A DNA stretch of 64,000 nt from Amycolatopsis xylanica (GTDB lineage: Bacteria; Actinomycetota; Actinomycetes; Mycobacteriales; Pseudonocardiaceae), in assembly GCF_900107045.1 (NCBI RefSeq), contig NZ_FNON01000009.1, forward strand, positions 284,175-348,174, written 5' to 3'. Below are positions 16,982 through 24,741 of this stretch, piece after piece. Position 1 is the stretch's first letter, and each line of letters starts with the position of its first letter. The notes beneath the pieces were generated by a model that was given only the letters and a program-made list of their open reading frames with translations, was not told where the DNA came from and did no database searches. The translations under genes were made by a program, and so were the position numbers.

Positions 16982-17170
16982 GTGGTTGGCGTGAGCATCG
17001 CTATCTCAGACCCCGAGACCATGACCGAGCTGATCGCGGACTGCAAGTGCATCCCCGACACGCTCCACGCGGAGCTCCCGCTCCCGCAGCCCCCGGCCGC
17101 CCGCCGCTGGACCCACGACGACATCTGCAAGTGCGCGCCCCAGGTGGACGGCATGGAGATGTTCGTCTGA
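16982..17170 (+). CDS. 62-residue four-cysteine peptide, candidate precursor
   Basis: Begins GTG 16982 with GAAAGGA eight bases upstream and ends just before a strong terminator, so it looks like a true gene. The peptide has four cysteines in two similar blocks: DCKCIP (Cys21, Cys23) and ICKCAP (Cys49, Cys51), separated by a proline-rich linker (LPLPQPP). There is no signal peptide and no recognised domain. It lies 104 bp after the MFS gene on the same strand. It could be a modified-peptide precursor, an acyl-accepting carrier for the LuxE-like enzymes, or a small metal-binding protein; none is proven. Confidence 0.6.
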   Translation: MVGVSIAISDPETMTELIADCKCIPDTLHAELPLPQPPAARRWTHDDICKCAPQVDGMEMFV

Positions 17171-17186
17171 CGAACACCGCAAGCAC

Positions 17187-17222
17187 GAAGAAGGCCCCCG
17201 GCGACGGCCGGGGGCCTTCTTC
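17187..17222 (+). terminator. Intrinsic terminator after the peptide gene
   Basis: Arms 17187-17202 and 17207-17222 pair perfectly over 16 bp with a 4-nt loop; the stem is GC-rich and closes on GAAGAAGG/CCTTCTTC. It starts 16 bases past the stop of the 62-residue peptide, marking the end of the accessory operon. Confidence 0.85.
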
Positions 17223-17247
17223 ATGTTCGGGGTTCCCAGCGGCCCAG

Positions 17248-17310
17248 CGTGTCGTCCATCCATGCACGCGTGTCGTCCATCCATGCACGCTTGTCGTCCA
17301 TCCGCGCACC
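17248..17310. repeat. Three tandem 21-bp repeats
   Basis: Units start at 17248, 17269 and 17290. The first two are identical and the third differs at a few positions; the core is GTCGTCCATCCATGCACG. Twenty-one bp is two helical turns. It lies in the 305-bp gap between the peptide gene and erpA, which otherwise holds the terminator at 17187, an unremarkable stretch at about 17311-17405 and the family C palindrome. No protein is called here although frames stay open through the repeats. Confidence 0.8.
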
Positions 17311-17405
17311 GGCGACGCACGCACCAGGAACGAGAGTGGCTTATGTGTGGCTCAGCGTTCCCAAGGTGGCGTTTGTGCGTTCCAGCCGACCTCGGCACGA
17401 ACGAA

Positions 17406-17463
17406 GAAGGGGTCGTGAGTGGCTACGCCGGTTAGAACCGGCAATGCCACTCACGACCCCTTC
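17406..17463. repeat. Family C gene-end palindrome
   Basis: Outer arms 17406-17423 and 17446-17463 pair perfectly over 18 bp (GAAGGGGTCGTGAGTGGC). A small bubble separates them from an inner stem centred on GGTTAGAACC (17427-17442). It lies between the peptide gene and convergent erpA, 13 bases from the erpA stop. Relatives are at 18643, 35680, 40414 and 63656. Confidence 0.85.
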
Positions 17464-17475
17464 GTCGGTGAGGCT

Positions 17476-17850
17476 TTAGTGGAACGAGTCGCCGCAGGCG
17501 CAGGAGCCGGTGGCGTTCGGGTTGTCGATCGTGAAGCCCTGCTTCTCGATCGAGTCGACGAAGTCGATGACCGCGCTGGACACGTACGGCGCGCTCATCC
17601 GGTCCACGGCGACCTGGAGGCCGTCGAAGTCGCGGAAGAGGTCGCCGTCGAGCGTGCGCTCGTCGAAGAACAGCTGGTAACGCAGGCCGGCGCAGCCACC
17701 GGGCTGGACGGCGATGCGCAGGTGCATGTCGTCGCGGCCCTCCTGCTCGAGCAGGGCCTTCGCCTTGGCAGCCGCGGCCGCGGTCAACGTCACGCCGTGG
17801 GTGGCTTCGCCGGCCTCGGTCTGCACGTCGCCGGTTTCAGCGGTCGTCAT
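17476..17850 (-). CDS. erpA: Iron-sulfur cluster insertion protein, HesB/IscA/ErpA family
   Basis: A 124-residue A-type carrier that delivers Fe-S clusters to client enzymes; LipA in this window is a likely one. The three cluster cysteines are Cys53 (QPGGCAGLRY) and Cys117/Cys119 (SCACGDSF). The ATG at 17850 has GAGGAG just upstream; the open frame extends to 17868, but that start lacks a good ribosome site. Length and motifs match the family. The M. tuberculosis homologue is likewise close to asnB and ctaC. Confidence 0.92.
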   Translation of the reverse strand: MTTAETGDVQTEAGEATHGVTLTAAAAAKAKALLEQEGRDDMHLRIAVQPGGCAGLRYQLFFDERTLDGDLFRDFDGLQVAVDRMSAPYVSSAVIDFVDSIEKQGFTIDNPNATGSCACGDSFH

Positions 17851-17986
17851 GGCACTCCTCAAGTTCAACGTCTATGGACACTCCCGGTGCTTCCAACACC
17901 GGTGTGCCCTGATCTGTTCCACTCCATGTTCGCACATCACGTGACCTGCCGGACATGACGCGGCACACGGGCCATATCCTGGTCAG

Positions 17987-18631
17987 GTGAGGTTCCTGCG
18001 CCGTAGCTCCGCCACCGAGACCGATGCCCCCGACTCCGTCGAGGAGCAGATCGACGTTCTGCCCAAGAACGTCACCGCCGGGAAGGGCCGTGCCACCCCC
18101 AAGCGGCGCGAGGCCGAGGCGAAGAAACGCGGCCCGGTGGCGCCGCCGCCCACCACCATGCGCGAGGCGATGAAGCGCAACAAGGAGCTCCGGAAGGCCA
18201 ACCCGGTCTCCAAGGACGAGCGCCGCGCCGCCGCCAAGGAGCGCCGCGACCGGATGATGGCGGGCGAGGACAAGTACCTGCTCCCCCGCGACCGCGGCCC
18301 AGTGAAGGCCTACGTCCGTGACCTCGTGGACACGCGCCGTAACCTGCTCGGCCTGTTCATGCCGCTCGCGATCCTCGTGTTCGTGGCGATGCTCGTGCCG
18401 AACACGCGCATCCAGCAGTACGCGACCCTGCTCTGCACGCTGATGCTGCTCGCGATGATCGTCGAGGGCTTCCTGTCCGGCCGCCGCATCTCCAAGGCCG
18501 TCCGCGAGAAGTTCCCGAAGGAGGCCGTGAGCGGCCGCTCCATCGGCTGGTACGCCTTCATCCGCGCGAGCCAGATCCGCAAGCTGCGCGTCCCGAAGCC
18601 GCGCCTGCGCCCCGGCGACGCCATCAGCTGA
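17987..18631 (+). CDS. DUF3043 membrane protein
   Basis: A 214-residue protein with a long charged cytoplasmic N-terminus (GKGRATPKRREAE, typical of DUF3043), then two membrane segments at about 118-137 and 142-161, and a basic C-terminal tail. Function unknown; the family is conserved in actinobacteria and, in mycobacteria, lies beside the ErpA homologue. GTG start at 17987, divergent from erpA. Confidence 0.85.
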   Translation: MRFLRRSSATETDAPDSVEEQIDVLPKNVTAGKGRATPKRREAEAKKRGPVAPPPTTMREAMKRNKELRKANPVSKDERRAAAKERRDRMMAGEDKYLLPRDRGPVKAYVRDLVDTRRNLLGLFMPLAILVFVAMLVPNTRIQQYATLLCTLMLLAMIVEGFLSGRRISKAVREKFPKEAVSGRSIGWYAFIRASQIRKLRVPKPRLRPGDAIS

Positions 18632-18642
18632 CCCAGGCTTCA

Positions 18643-18694
18643 GGGGTCGTGAGTGTTGCGGCCGGTTAGAACCGGCCGCAACACTCACGACCCC
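18643..18694. repeat. Family C gene-end palindrome
   Basis: Perfect 25-bp arms 18643-18667 and 18670-18694 around a central AG (GGTTAGAACC core), followed by ATTTTT on the plus strand. It begins 12 bases past the DUF3043 stop and has the form of an intrinsic terminator. Confidence 0.88.
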
Positions 18695-18780
18695 ATTTTT
18701 CGCGCGCTCCGGGATATCGTTTACTCGCTGTTCAGGCGGGGTCGTTAGCAAGGCGAACGTTCTCGGGTTAGAGTGCGGCC

Positions 18781-19770
18781 ATGGAGTTTCGTCGCCTTGG
18801 CCGCAGTGGCCTCAACGTCAGTGAGATCTCGTACGGGAACTGGATCACCCACGGCTCCCAGGTCGAGGACGAGCAGGCCCAGTCCTGCATCAAGGCCGCG
18901 CTCGACGCGGGCATCACCACGTTCGACACCGCCGACACGTACGCGAACACCGCGGCGGAGACCGTGCTCGGCAAGGGCCTCAAGGGCCTGCGCCGCGAGA
19001 GCCTGGAGATCTTCACCAAGGTCTACTGGCCGACCGGCCCCAAGGGTCCGAACGACTCGGGCCTGTCGCGCAAGCACATCATGGAGTCCGCGCACGCCTC
19101 GCTGAAGCGTCTCGGCACCGACTACGTCGACCTCTACCAGGCACACCGGTTCGACCGGACCGTGCCACTGGAGGAGACCATGCTCACCTTCGCCGACCTC
19201 GTGCGGCAGGGGAAGGTGCTCTACGTCGGCGTCTCGGAGTGGACGGCCGAGCAGATCACCCAGGGCGCCGCGCTCGCGCGCGAGCTGAAGGTGCCGTTCA
19301 TCTCGAACCAGCCGCAGTACAACATGCTGTGGCGCGTCATCGAGCCGCAGGTCGTGCCCGCGTCCGAGCGCGAGGGCCTGTCGCAGATCGTCTGGTCGCC
19401 GATCGCGCAGGGCGTGCTCACCGGCAAGTACAAGCCGGGCCAGCCGTTCCCGGCCGGTTCCCGCGCCACCGACGAGAAGGGCGGCGCGAACTTCGTGCAG
19501 CGCTTCCTCAACGACGAGGTGCTCGAGCGCGTCACCAAGCTGGAGCCGCTCGCGGCCGAGGCCGGGCTTTCGCTCGCGCAGCTGGCCGTCGCGTGGGTGC
19601 TGCAGAACCCGAACGTCGCCAGCGCCATCATCGGCGCCTCGCGCCCGGAGCAGGTGCACGAGAACGTCAAGGCCGCGGGCGTGAAGCTGGAGCCCGAGCT
19701 GCTTCAGGCCATCGACGAGGTGCTCGACGGCGTCATCGAGCGGGACGCGACGCTCACCAGGAGCCCGTGA
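18781..19770 (+). CDS. Aldo/keto reductase, potassium-channel beta-subunit type
   Basis: A 329-residue NADPH-dependent aldo/keto reductase. It shows the family opening MEFRRLGRSGLNVSEISYGN, the catalytic Asp-Tyr region FDTADTYANT, the Lys in IFTKVYWPT and the cofactor-binding C-terminal region SAIIGASRPEQVHEN. Substrate unknown. The 3' end overlaps convergent ispD by 17 bp. Confidence 0.9.
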   Translation: MEFRRLGRSGLNVSEISYGNWITHGSQVEDEQAQSCIKAALDAGITTFDTADTYANTAAETVLGKGLKGLRRESLEIFTKVYWPTGPKGPNDSGLSRKHIMESAHASLKRLGTDYVDLYQAHRFDRTVPLEETMLTFADLVRQGKVLYVGVSEWTAEQITQGAALARELKVPFISNQPQYNMLWRVIEPQVVPASEREGLSQIVWSPIAQGVLTGKYKPGQPFPAGSRATDEKGGANFVQRFLNDEVLERVTKLEPLAAEAGLSLAQLAVAWVLQNPNVASAIIGASRPEQVHENVKAAGVKLEPELLQAIDEVLDGVIERDATLTRSP

Positions 19771-20437
19771 GCACCTGCTCCGCGACCGTGAGGTCGTGGG
19801 GATAGGTGATCTTGAAGTTCTCCTCGCGGCCGGGCACCCAGCGCACCGGCAGCGGGGAGAACTTTTCCATACAGGAAGCCGTGTCCGTGCCCAGGAAGCC
19901 CTCGCGCTCGGCCTGCTCGTAGACCTCCAGCAACGGCTTGGCGAGGAAACCCTGCGGTGTCTGCACCCGGACGGCGTCCGCCAGGAAACCGCCCGTGGTG
20001 GCGGTTTCCGAGGCGGGAACGATGTCGTGCGCCGCGAGGCCGGGCACCGCGCCGCCGTGCTCACGGGTCACCCGGAGCACCTCGCCGATCAGCGCGGGAC
20101 TCACCAGCGGGCGAGCCGCGTCGTGGATCAGCACGGCGTCGACGGACCCGTCCGCGATGCGGGAAGCCAAGTGCCGCAACGCGTTCAGCTCCGATTCTTG
20201 GCGTGTCCGTCCACCATGGACAAGCTCGACGTCGAGCCCGTCGGTGACCTCCGCCGCCAGGTCGGCGTCCTCGGGGCGGATCACCAGCAGGAGTACGCCG
20301 ATCTCGGGGACCTGGTGGAAGGCGTCGAGCGACCACGAGGCCACCCGGCGGCCGGCGACGGGCAGGTAGACCTTGTTCATCTTCGCGCCCACGCGCGAGC
20401 CCGAACCACTCGCGAGGACCACACCGGCAGCTGTCAC
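19754..20437 (-). CDS. ispD: 2-C-methyl-D-erythritol 4-phosphate cytidylyltransferase
   Basis: Third step of the MEP isoprenoid pathway: joins CTP and methylerythritol phosphate. The 227-residue product has the nucleotidyl loop GVVLASGSGSRVG, the Lys of MNKVYLPVAG, IHDAARPLV and the late motif FKITYPHDL. The frame is open to 20479, but the GTG at 20437 puts the first strand directly at the N-terminus, as usual in the family. ispF, often adjacent, is absent here. Divergent from cobT. Confidence 0.93.
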   Translation of the reverse strand: MTAAGVVLASGSGSRVGAKMNKVYLPVAGRRVASWSLDAFHQVPEIGVLLLVIRPEDADLAAEVTDGLDVELVHGGRTRQESELNALRHLASRIADGSVDAVLIHDAARPLVSPALIGEVLRVTREHGGAVPGLAAHDIVPASETATTGGFLADAVRVQTPQGFLAKPLLEVYEQAEREGFLGTDTASCMEKFSPLPVRWVPGREENFKITYPHDLTVAEQVLTGSW

Positions 20438-20501
20438 AAGGCCAAGATAGTGGTCACCGGTAGGTTGATCCCGGCTCACCCGCTACGACGAAAGGCCAGG
20501 C

Positions 20502-21581
20502 GTGGACGCGGACACCATCATCGAGTTCGCCGAGATCGGGGCGCCGGACGAGCACGCCCGCTCGGCGGCCATCGAGCTGCACGGCAAGCTCATCAAACCG
20601 GCCGGATCGCTGGGCAAACTGGAGGAGCTCGGCGTCTGGATCGCCGCCTGCCAGGGCCAGTCCCCGCCGCGCCCGTTCACCCGGCCCCGTGTCGTCGTCT
20701 TCGCCGCCGACCACGGCATCTCCGCCAAGGGCGTCTCCGCCTACCCGCGTGAGGTCACCGGCCAGCTGGTCGGCAGCCTGCTCACCGGCGGCGCCGCGAT
20801 CAACGTGCTCGCCGCCTCGGCAGGCGCCTCGGTGCGCGTGGTGGACATCGCCGTCGACACCGACGCGCCCGCGACCCGCTCGATCGGCGAGTTCAAGGTC
20901 CGCCGCGGCTCCGGCTCGATCGACACCGAAGACGCGCTGACCGACGAAGAGGTGCGCGCGGCCATCCGCGCCGGCATGAAGATCGCCGACGCCGAGGTCG
21001 ACGGCGGCGCGGACCTGCTCGTGGCCGGCGATCTCGGCATCGGCAACAGCACCCCGGCCTCGGTGCTGGTGGCGGCGCTGACCGGGTCGGAGCCGGTCGC
21101 GGTCGTCGGCCGCGGCTCCGGCATCGACGACGCCACCTGGATGCGCAAGGCGATCGCGGTCCGCGACGGCCTCCGTCGCGCCCGCCGCGTACTCGCCGAC
21201 CCGATCCTGCTCGTGCGCACGGCCGGTGGCGCGGACATCGCCGCCATCGCCGGTTTCCTCGCCCAGGCGGCGGTCCGCAAGACCCCGGTCATCCTGGACG
21301 GCCTCGTCGCGGGCGCGGCCGCCCTGATCGCCGAGGAGCTCGCCCCCGGAGCCCGCCAGTGGTGGGTCGCGGGCCAGCGCGGCGGCGAGCCCGCGCACGC
21401 GCTGCTGCTCGACCACCTCGACCTGGAACCCGTGCTGGACCTCGACATCCGCCTCGGCGAAGGCACGGGCGCGGTCGCCGCGCTCCCGCTCCTCTTCATG
21501 GCCACCCGCGTACTGGCCGAGATGTCCACCCACGACCAAGCCGGGGTCGCGGGCCCCCTCACCCCGCCCCCGACCCCCTAA
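20502..21581 (+). CDS. cobT: Nicotinate-nucleotide--dimethylbenzimidazole phosphoribosyltransferase
   Basis: Makes alpha-ribazole phosphate, the lower-ligand nucleotide of cobalamin. The 359-residue product has the FAADHGISAKGVSAYP motif, GDLGIGNSTPAS and the C-terminal RLGEGTGAV containing the catalytic Glu. GTG start at 20502 with GAAAGG upstream. No other cob gene and no cobalamin riboswitch was seen beside it. The M. tuberculosis cobT is also in this neighbourhood. Confidence 0.94.
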   Translation: MDADTIIEFAEIGAPDEHARSAAIELHGKLIKPAGSLGKLEELGVWIAACQGQSPPRPFTRPRVVVFAADHGISAKGVSAYPREVTGQLVGSLLTGGAAINVLAASAGASVRVVDIAVDTDAPATRSIGEFKVRRGSGSIDTEDALTDEEVRAAIRAGMKIADAEVDGGADLLVAGDLGIGNSTPASVLVAALTGSEPVAVVGRGSGIDDATWMRKAIAVRDGLRRARRVLADPILLVRTAGGADIAAIAGFLAQAAVRKTPVILDGLVAGAAALIAEELAPGARQWWVAGQRGGEPAHALLLDHLDLEPVLDLDIRLGEGTGAVAALPLLFMATRVLAEMSTHDQAGVAGPLTPPPTP

Positions 21582-21585
21582 GTTT

Positions 21586-21669
21586 TAGCCCGAAAGCCAC
21601 TTTCGTCAGGTCTCATCTGACGAAAGTGGCTTTCGGGCTATCACACCTGCCGGAAGTGGCTTTCGGGCT
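21586..21669. repeat. Family A gene-end palindrome plus an extra half-copy
   Basis: Perfect 24-bp arms 21586-21609 and 21617-21640 with a 7-nt loop; the core is CGAAAGCCACTTTCGTCAG. A third arm, GGAAGTGGCTTTCGGGCT, follows at 21652-21669, giving the same left-arm-with-two-partners layout as the copy at 5571. It lies between convergent cobT and ilvE. Confidence 0.87.
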
Positions 21670-21677
21670 TTGGGCGG

Positions 21678-22781
21678 CTAGGCGAGGGGGACCATCCAGC
21701 CGTGGGGGTCCTCGCGGGTGCCTTCCTGGATGCCGGTGAGGGCGTTGCGGAGCTTCATGGTGAGCTCGCCCGTCTGGCCGCCCGAGACGGAGAACTCGCC
21801 GCCCGCGTGCTTGACGTGGCCGACCGGGGTGATGACCGCCGCCGTGCCGCAGGCGAAGACCTCGGTCAGCTCGCCGGAGGCGGCGGCCTTCTCCCACTCG
21901 TCGGTGGAGATCTTGCGCTCCTCGACCGTGTGACCGAAGTCCTTCGCCAGCTGGAGCAGGGACTTGCGCGTCACGCCCGGCAGCAGCGAGCCGGTCAGCG
22001 ACGGGGTGACCACACGGGCGTCGGCGCCGGAGCCGAAGACGAAGAACAGGTTCATCCCGCCCATCTCCTCGACCCAGCGGCGCTCGACCGCGTCGAGCCA
22101 GACGACCTGGTCGCAGCCCTTTTCGACGGCCTGCGCCTGCGCCACGAAGGACGCCGCGTAGTTGCCTGCGCACTTGGCGAAGCCGGTGCCGCCGGGCGCC
22201 GCGCGCACGTACTCGGTGGACAGCCACACGCTGACCGGCTTGATGCCGCTCGGGAAGTACGGGCCAGCCGGCGACGCGATGAGCGCGTACAGGTACTCAC
22301 CGGCCGGGCGGTTGACGCCGAGGCCGGTCTCGGTCGAGATCATGAACGGGCGCAGGTAGAGCGACTCGCCCTGCTTGGTCGGCACCCAGCGCTCGTCGAC
22401 GGCGATGAGCTCGCGCAGCGAGTCGAGGAAGATCTCGTCCGGCAGCAGCGGCATCGCGAGGCGCTCGGCGGAGTCGCGGAACCGGCTCGCGTTGGCGTCG
22501 GGCCGGAAGGAGGCGATGGAGCCGTCCGGCTGGCGGTAGGCCTTCAGTCCCTCGAAGATCGCCTGTCCATAGTGGAGGACCGAGGTGGCGGGGTCGAGGG
22601 TGAACGGCGCGTACGGCCCGACGACGGCGTCGTGCCAGCCCTTCGCGGTGCTCCATTTCACGGTGACCATGTTGTCGGTGAAGTAGGTGCCGAAACCGGG
22701 CTTGGCCAGTACTTCCGCGACGCGCTCCGGGCTCGCGGGCTGCGGGTTCGGGATGTGGTCGAACTGCGTCGTGGTCGTCAT
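21678..22781 (-). CDS. ilvE: Branched-chain amino acid aminotransferase
   Basis: PLP enzyme that makes and degrades valine, leucine and isoleucine. The 367-residue product includes the PLP lysine in GFAKCAGNYAAS and the late motifs ACGTAAVITPVG and GGEFSVSGGQ. The ATG at 22781 (MTTTTQFDHIPNP) agrees with family starts; the frame continues upstream to 22856 through a non-coding repeat. Divergent from the small membrane protein at 22886. Confidence 0.95.
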   Translation of the reverse strand: MTTTTQFDHIPNPQPASPERVAEVLAKPGFGTYFTDNMVTVKWSTAKGWHDAVVGPYAPFTLDPATSVLHYGQAIFEGLKAYRQPDGSIASFRPDANASRFRDSAERLAMPLLPDEIFLDSLRELIAVDERWVPTKQGESLYLRPFMISTETGLGVNRPAGEYLYALIASPAGPYFPSGIKPVSVWLSTEYVRAAPGGTGFAKCAGNYAASFVAQAQAVEKGCDQVVWLDAVERRWVEEMGGMNLFFVFGSGADARVVTPSLTGSLLPGVTRKSLLQLAKDFGHTVEERKISTDEWEKAAASGELTEVFACGTAAVITPVGHVKHAGGEFSVSGGQTGELTMKLRNALTGIQEGTREDPHGWMVPLA

Positions 22782-22797
22782 GTGGTAACGATAACGC

Positions 22798-22823
22798 TTA
22801 GTCGGAAGAGCGTTAGTCGGAAG
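22798..22823. repeat. Short 15-bp tandem duplication upstream of ilvE
   Basis: TTAGTCGGAAG occurs at 22798-22808 and 22813-22823, exactly 15 bp apart, in the ilvE leader. On the minus strand each unit holds TAA. The period matches the 15-bp arrays at 56121 and 60662. Confidence 0.6.
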
Positions 22824-22885
22824 TCCCTCTACTTTCCTGAAGCGTACGTCCCACACCCGGCCACGCTTCGAACTAGGATGGCGGT

Positions 22886-23191
22886 GTGACCTACCAACCC
22901 ATGCAGACCACCCGCGAGAACCGCGTCTCCGCGGGCACCGGGTCGGACGTCAAGACGCTGATCGCCGCGCTGCTGCTGACCTACTTCTGCGGTGTCACGC
23001 TGCTGGTCGGCTACGCGCTCATCGGCGGCTTCGGCGTGGTGCTCGGCATCGCCGCGTCGATCGCGGGCGTCGTGTTCTGGCGCAAGGCGCACGGCAAGGC
23101 GTTCCCGCGCGACATCCCGGTGAAGTCGCTGATCATCTTCGGCGCGATCACCGTCGCGCTCACGGTCCTGCTCTTCATCAGCGCGGGCTGA
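22886..23191 (+). CDS. Small membrane protein, function unknown
   Basis: A 101-residue protein with a short polar N-terminus and three predicted membrane segments (about 23-46, 48-65 and 80-100). No family recognised. GTG start at 22886; the region upstream is shared with divergent ilvE. Its last 14 bases overlap the end of the convergent DUF402 gene. Composition matches its neighbours, so it is probably a real conserved gene. Confidence 0.7.
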   Translation: MTYQPMQTTRENRVSAGTGSDVKTLIAALLLTYFCGVTLLVGYALIGGFGVVLGIAASIAGVVFWRKAHGKAFPRDIPVKSLIIFGAITVALTVLLFISAG

Positions 23192-23825
23192 GCCCTTCGC
23201 GCAGCCGCGCCGGGAGCTCCGGCGCGGCCCAGGACGGATCGGGGACGAAGTCGGTCCACGTCCCGTCGAAGGGGAACGCGCGCGCGGACGCCAGCGCGCC
23301 CATCCGCTCCCCCTCTTCCCGCAGCCGCTTGAGCTGCTCGCGGGTGAGTTTCCCCGCGTCCAGCGCGGCTTCCGCCTCGTCTTCGTCCTTCCAGCACCAG
23401 GTGCCGTCCGGCGCGACGTCGAGGTCGAGCACGCCGTCGATGCGGTCGAAGCCGGTCTCCGTGCGGCCGACCGGGATCTCCAGGTTCACGTACCAGCCGG
23501 TGAACTCCGGCGCGAAGAACCACCACACCGAGCACCACTCGTCGTCGACCACGCGGCGCACGTTCGCGGTGCCGTGCCAGGTGCTCAGGTACTGCTCGCG
23601 CTGGATGCGGAACCGCTCCCCGAGCGGCGCGTCCCGCATCAGCCTGCCGTCGACGAGCCTGGTGCCGATGATCTCGGTGCCCGGTGGGAGCCAGCCGACC
23701 AGCGTGGCTCCGTCGTCGGAGAGCACCCGCAGCGGGTGATGCTGCCCGATGGACCCGTCCGTGCGCCGGAACCGCTCGACGACGGTGTCCCCCGGCTGCC
23801 ACCTGTGATCAACCACGATGCGCAC
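23178..23825 (-). CDS. DUF402 protein, probable nucleoside phosphatase
   Basis: A 215-residue protein whose core reads as DUF402: VWWFFAPEFTGWYVNLEIPVGR, then DGVLDLDVAPDG and the metal-binding acidic run WKDEDEAE. Characterised relatives hydrolyse nucleoside di- or triphosphates (Ntdp-like) or act in fosfomycin synthesis (FomD). The start at 23825 overlaps the end of the upstream membrane-protein gene by 17 bp, so the two are probably one transcript. Substrate not determinable. Confidence 0.85.
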   Translation of the reverse strand: MRIVVDHRWQPGDTVVERFRRTDGSIGQHHPLRVLSDDGATLVGWLPPGTEIIGTRLVDGRLMRDAPLGERFRIQREQYLSTWHGTANVRRVVDDEWCSVWWFFAPEFTGWYVNLEIPVGRTETGFDRIDGVLDLDVAPDGTWCWKDEDEAEAALDAGKLTREQLKRLREEGERMGALASARAFPFDGTWTDFVPDPSWAAPELPARLREGLSPR

Positions 23826-24681
23826 GGTACCGGAGCACGGCCTCGCCGAGCCCGGCCAGCGTGGCGAGCACGAGCGTGACGACCGGGCCGCCGGCCACCA
23901 CCACCGCGACCGCCGCCACCGTCCACGCCCAGGTCTCCCGGCCCGCGGGAAGCTCGGCGACGGTGTCGAGCGTGGCGGTGACCGTGGCCAGCACGACGAA
24001 AAGCAGGAGCGCGGTCGTGAACCGCGCCGCGTCCGCCGCCGTGACCAGGTCCTTCATCGAGGTCAGCGAAAGCCCGAGCCGCCCGGCGCCGAGCTGGTAC
24101 ACCGCGCCGACGATGATCGCGAGCCCGAAAACGGCCGTGACCAGTGATCGCACCACCGGCCGGGGTCCCCGTGCCGTCGTGAAAGCCGGATACAGCGCCG
24201 CCACGGCCAGCGCGAATCCGGCCACGGTCGCGCCCTGCGGCGGCGTCGTGTTCACCGGCTCGATCCCGAAACTCACCGCGAGCAGCAGCACGCCGCCGAG
24301 CGCGAGCACACCGGTGACGGCGCGGGTGACCGAACCGGGCAGCCGGACGCCCAGTGTGGCGAGCGCGACGGCCACGACCAGCAGCGCGGCCGCCGCGTAC
24401 CGCGGATACTCGGGAAACGCGTACGCGCCGAACGCGGTGGCGGACACGGCGGCCAACGAAAGTTGGGAAATCGTGCTCACCGCCGCCGTCCGCCGGTCGG
24501 GTGAAAGCGGTTCACCGGGCGGCAGCGCGGACCCGAAAGCGAGCAGCGCGGCCACGGCACCTGCGGCGATGACACCCGCGCCCGCGTACGACGCGGCCAC
24601 CGCGAGCGCGATCACCAAGCCCGCCGCCAACCGCACCCCGACCCACCACCCTTTCGCCTGTTTAACACTTGTCATTAGCAT
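23809..24681 (-). CDS. Multi-span membrane protein, function unknown
   Basis: A 290-residue alanine/valine-rich protein with about nine hydrophobic segments and little polar sequence between them. No transport signature was recognised. ATG at 24681; a second in-frame ATG at 24675 (MTSVKQ) is equally plausible. It is divergent from pepA and overlaps the DUF402 gene at its 3' end. Confidence 0.7.
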   Translation of the reverse strand: MLMTSVKQAKGWWVGVRLAAGLVIALAVAASYAGAGVIAAGAVAALLAFGSALPPGEPLSPDRRTAAVSTISQLSLAAVSATAFGAYAFPEYPRYAAAALLVVAVALATLGVRLPGSVTRAVTGVLALGGVLLLAVSFGIEPVNTTPPQGATVAGFALAVAALYPAFTTARGPRPVVRSLVTAVFGLAIIVGAVYQLGAGRLGLSLTSMKDLVTAADAARFTTALLLFVVLATVTATLDTVAELPAGRETWAWTVAAVAVVVAGGPVVTLVLATLAGLGEAVLRYRAHRG

Positions 24682-24741
24682 GGCTCACGATCTGACCGGG
24701 CCCGGAGCCCGGTCCCACCGCGAAAGCGCGAGGAGCCAGAA

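Noticed and set aside
9598..17170. Bioluminescence operon
   Set aside because: LuxC- and LuxE-like domains are present but no LuxA, LuxB or LuxD gene is in the window.
17249..17479. Small repeat-containing ORF through the 21-bp units
   Set aside because: Frames stay open only because the repeat length is divisible by three; no ribosome site, and it runs through the family C palindrome.
20438..20501. Cobalamin riboswitch upstream of cobT
   Set aside because: The gap is only 64 bp and shows no B12-box-like sequence.
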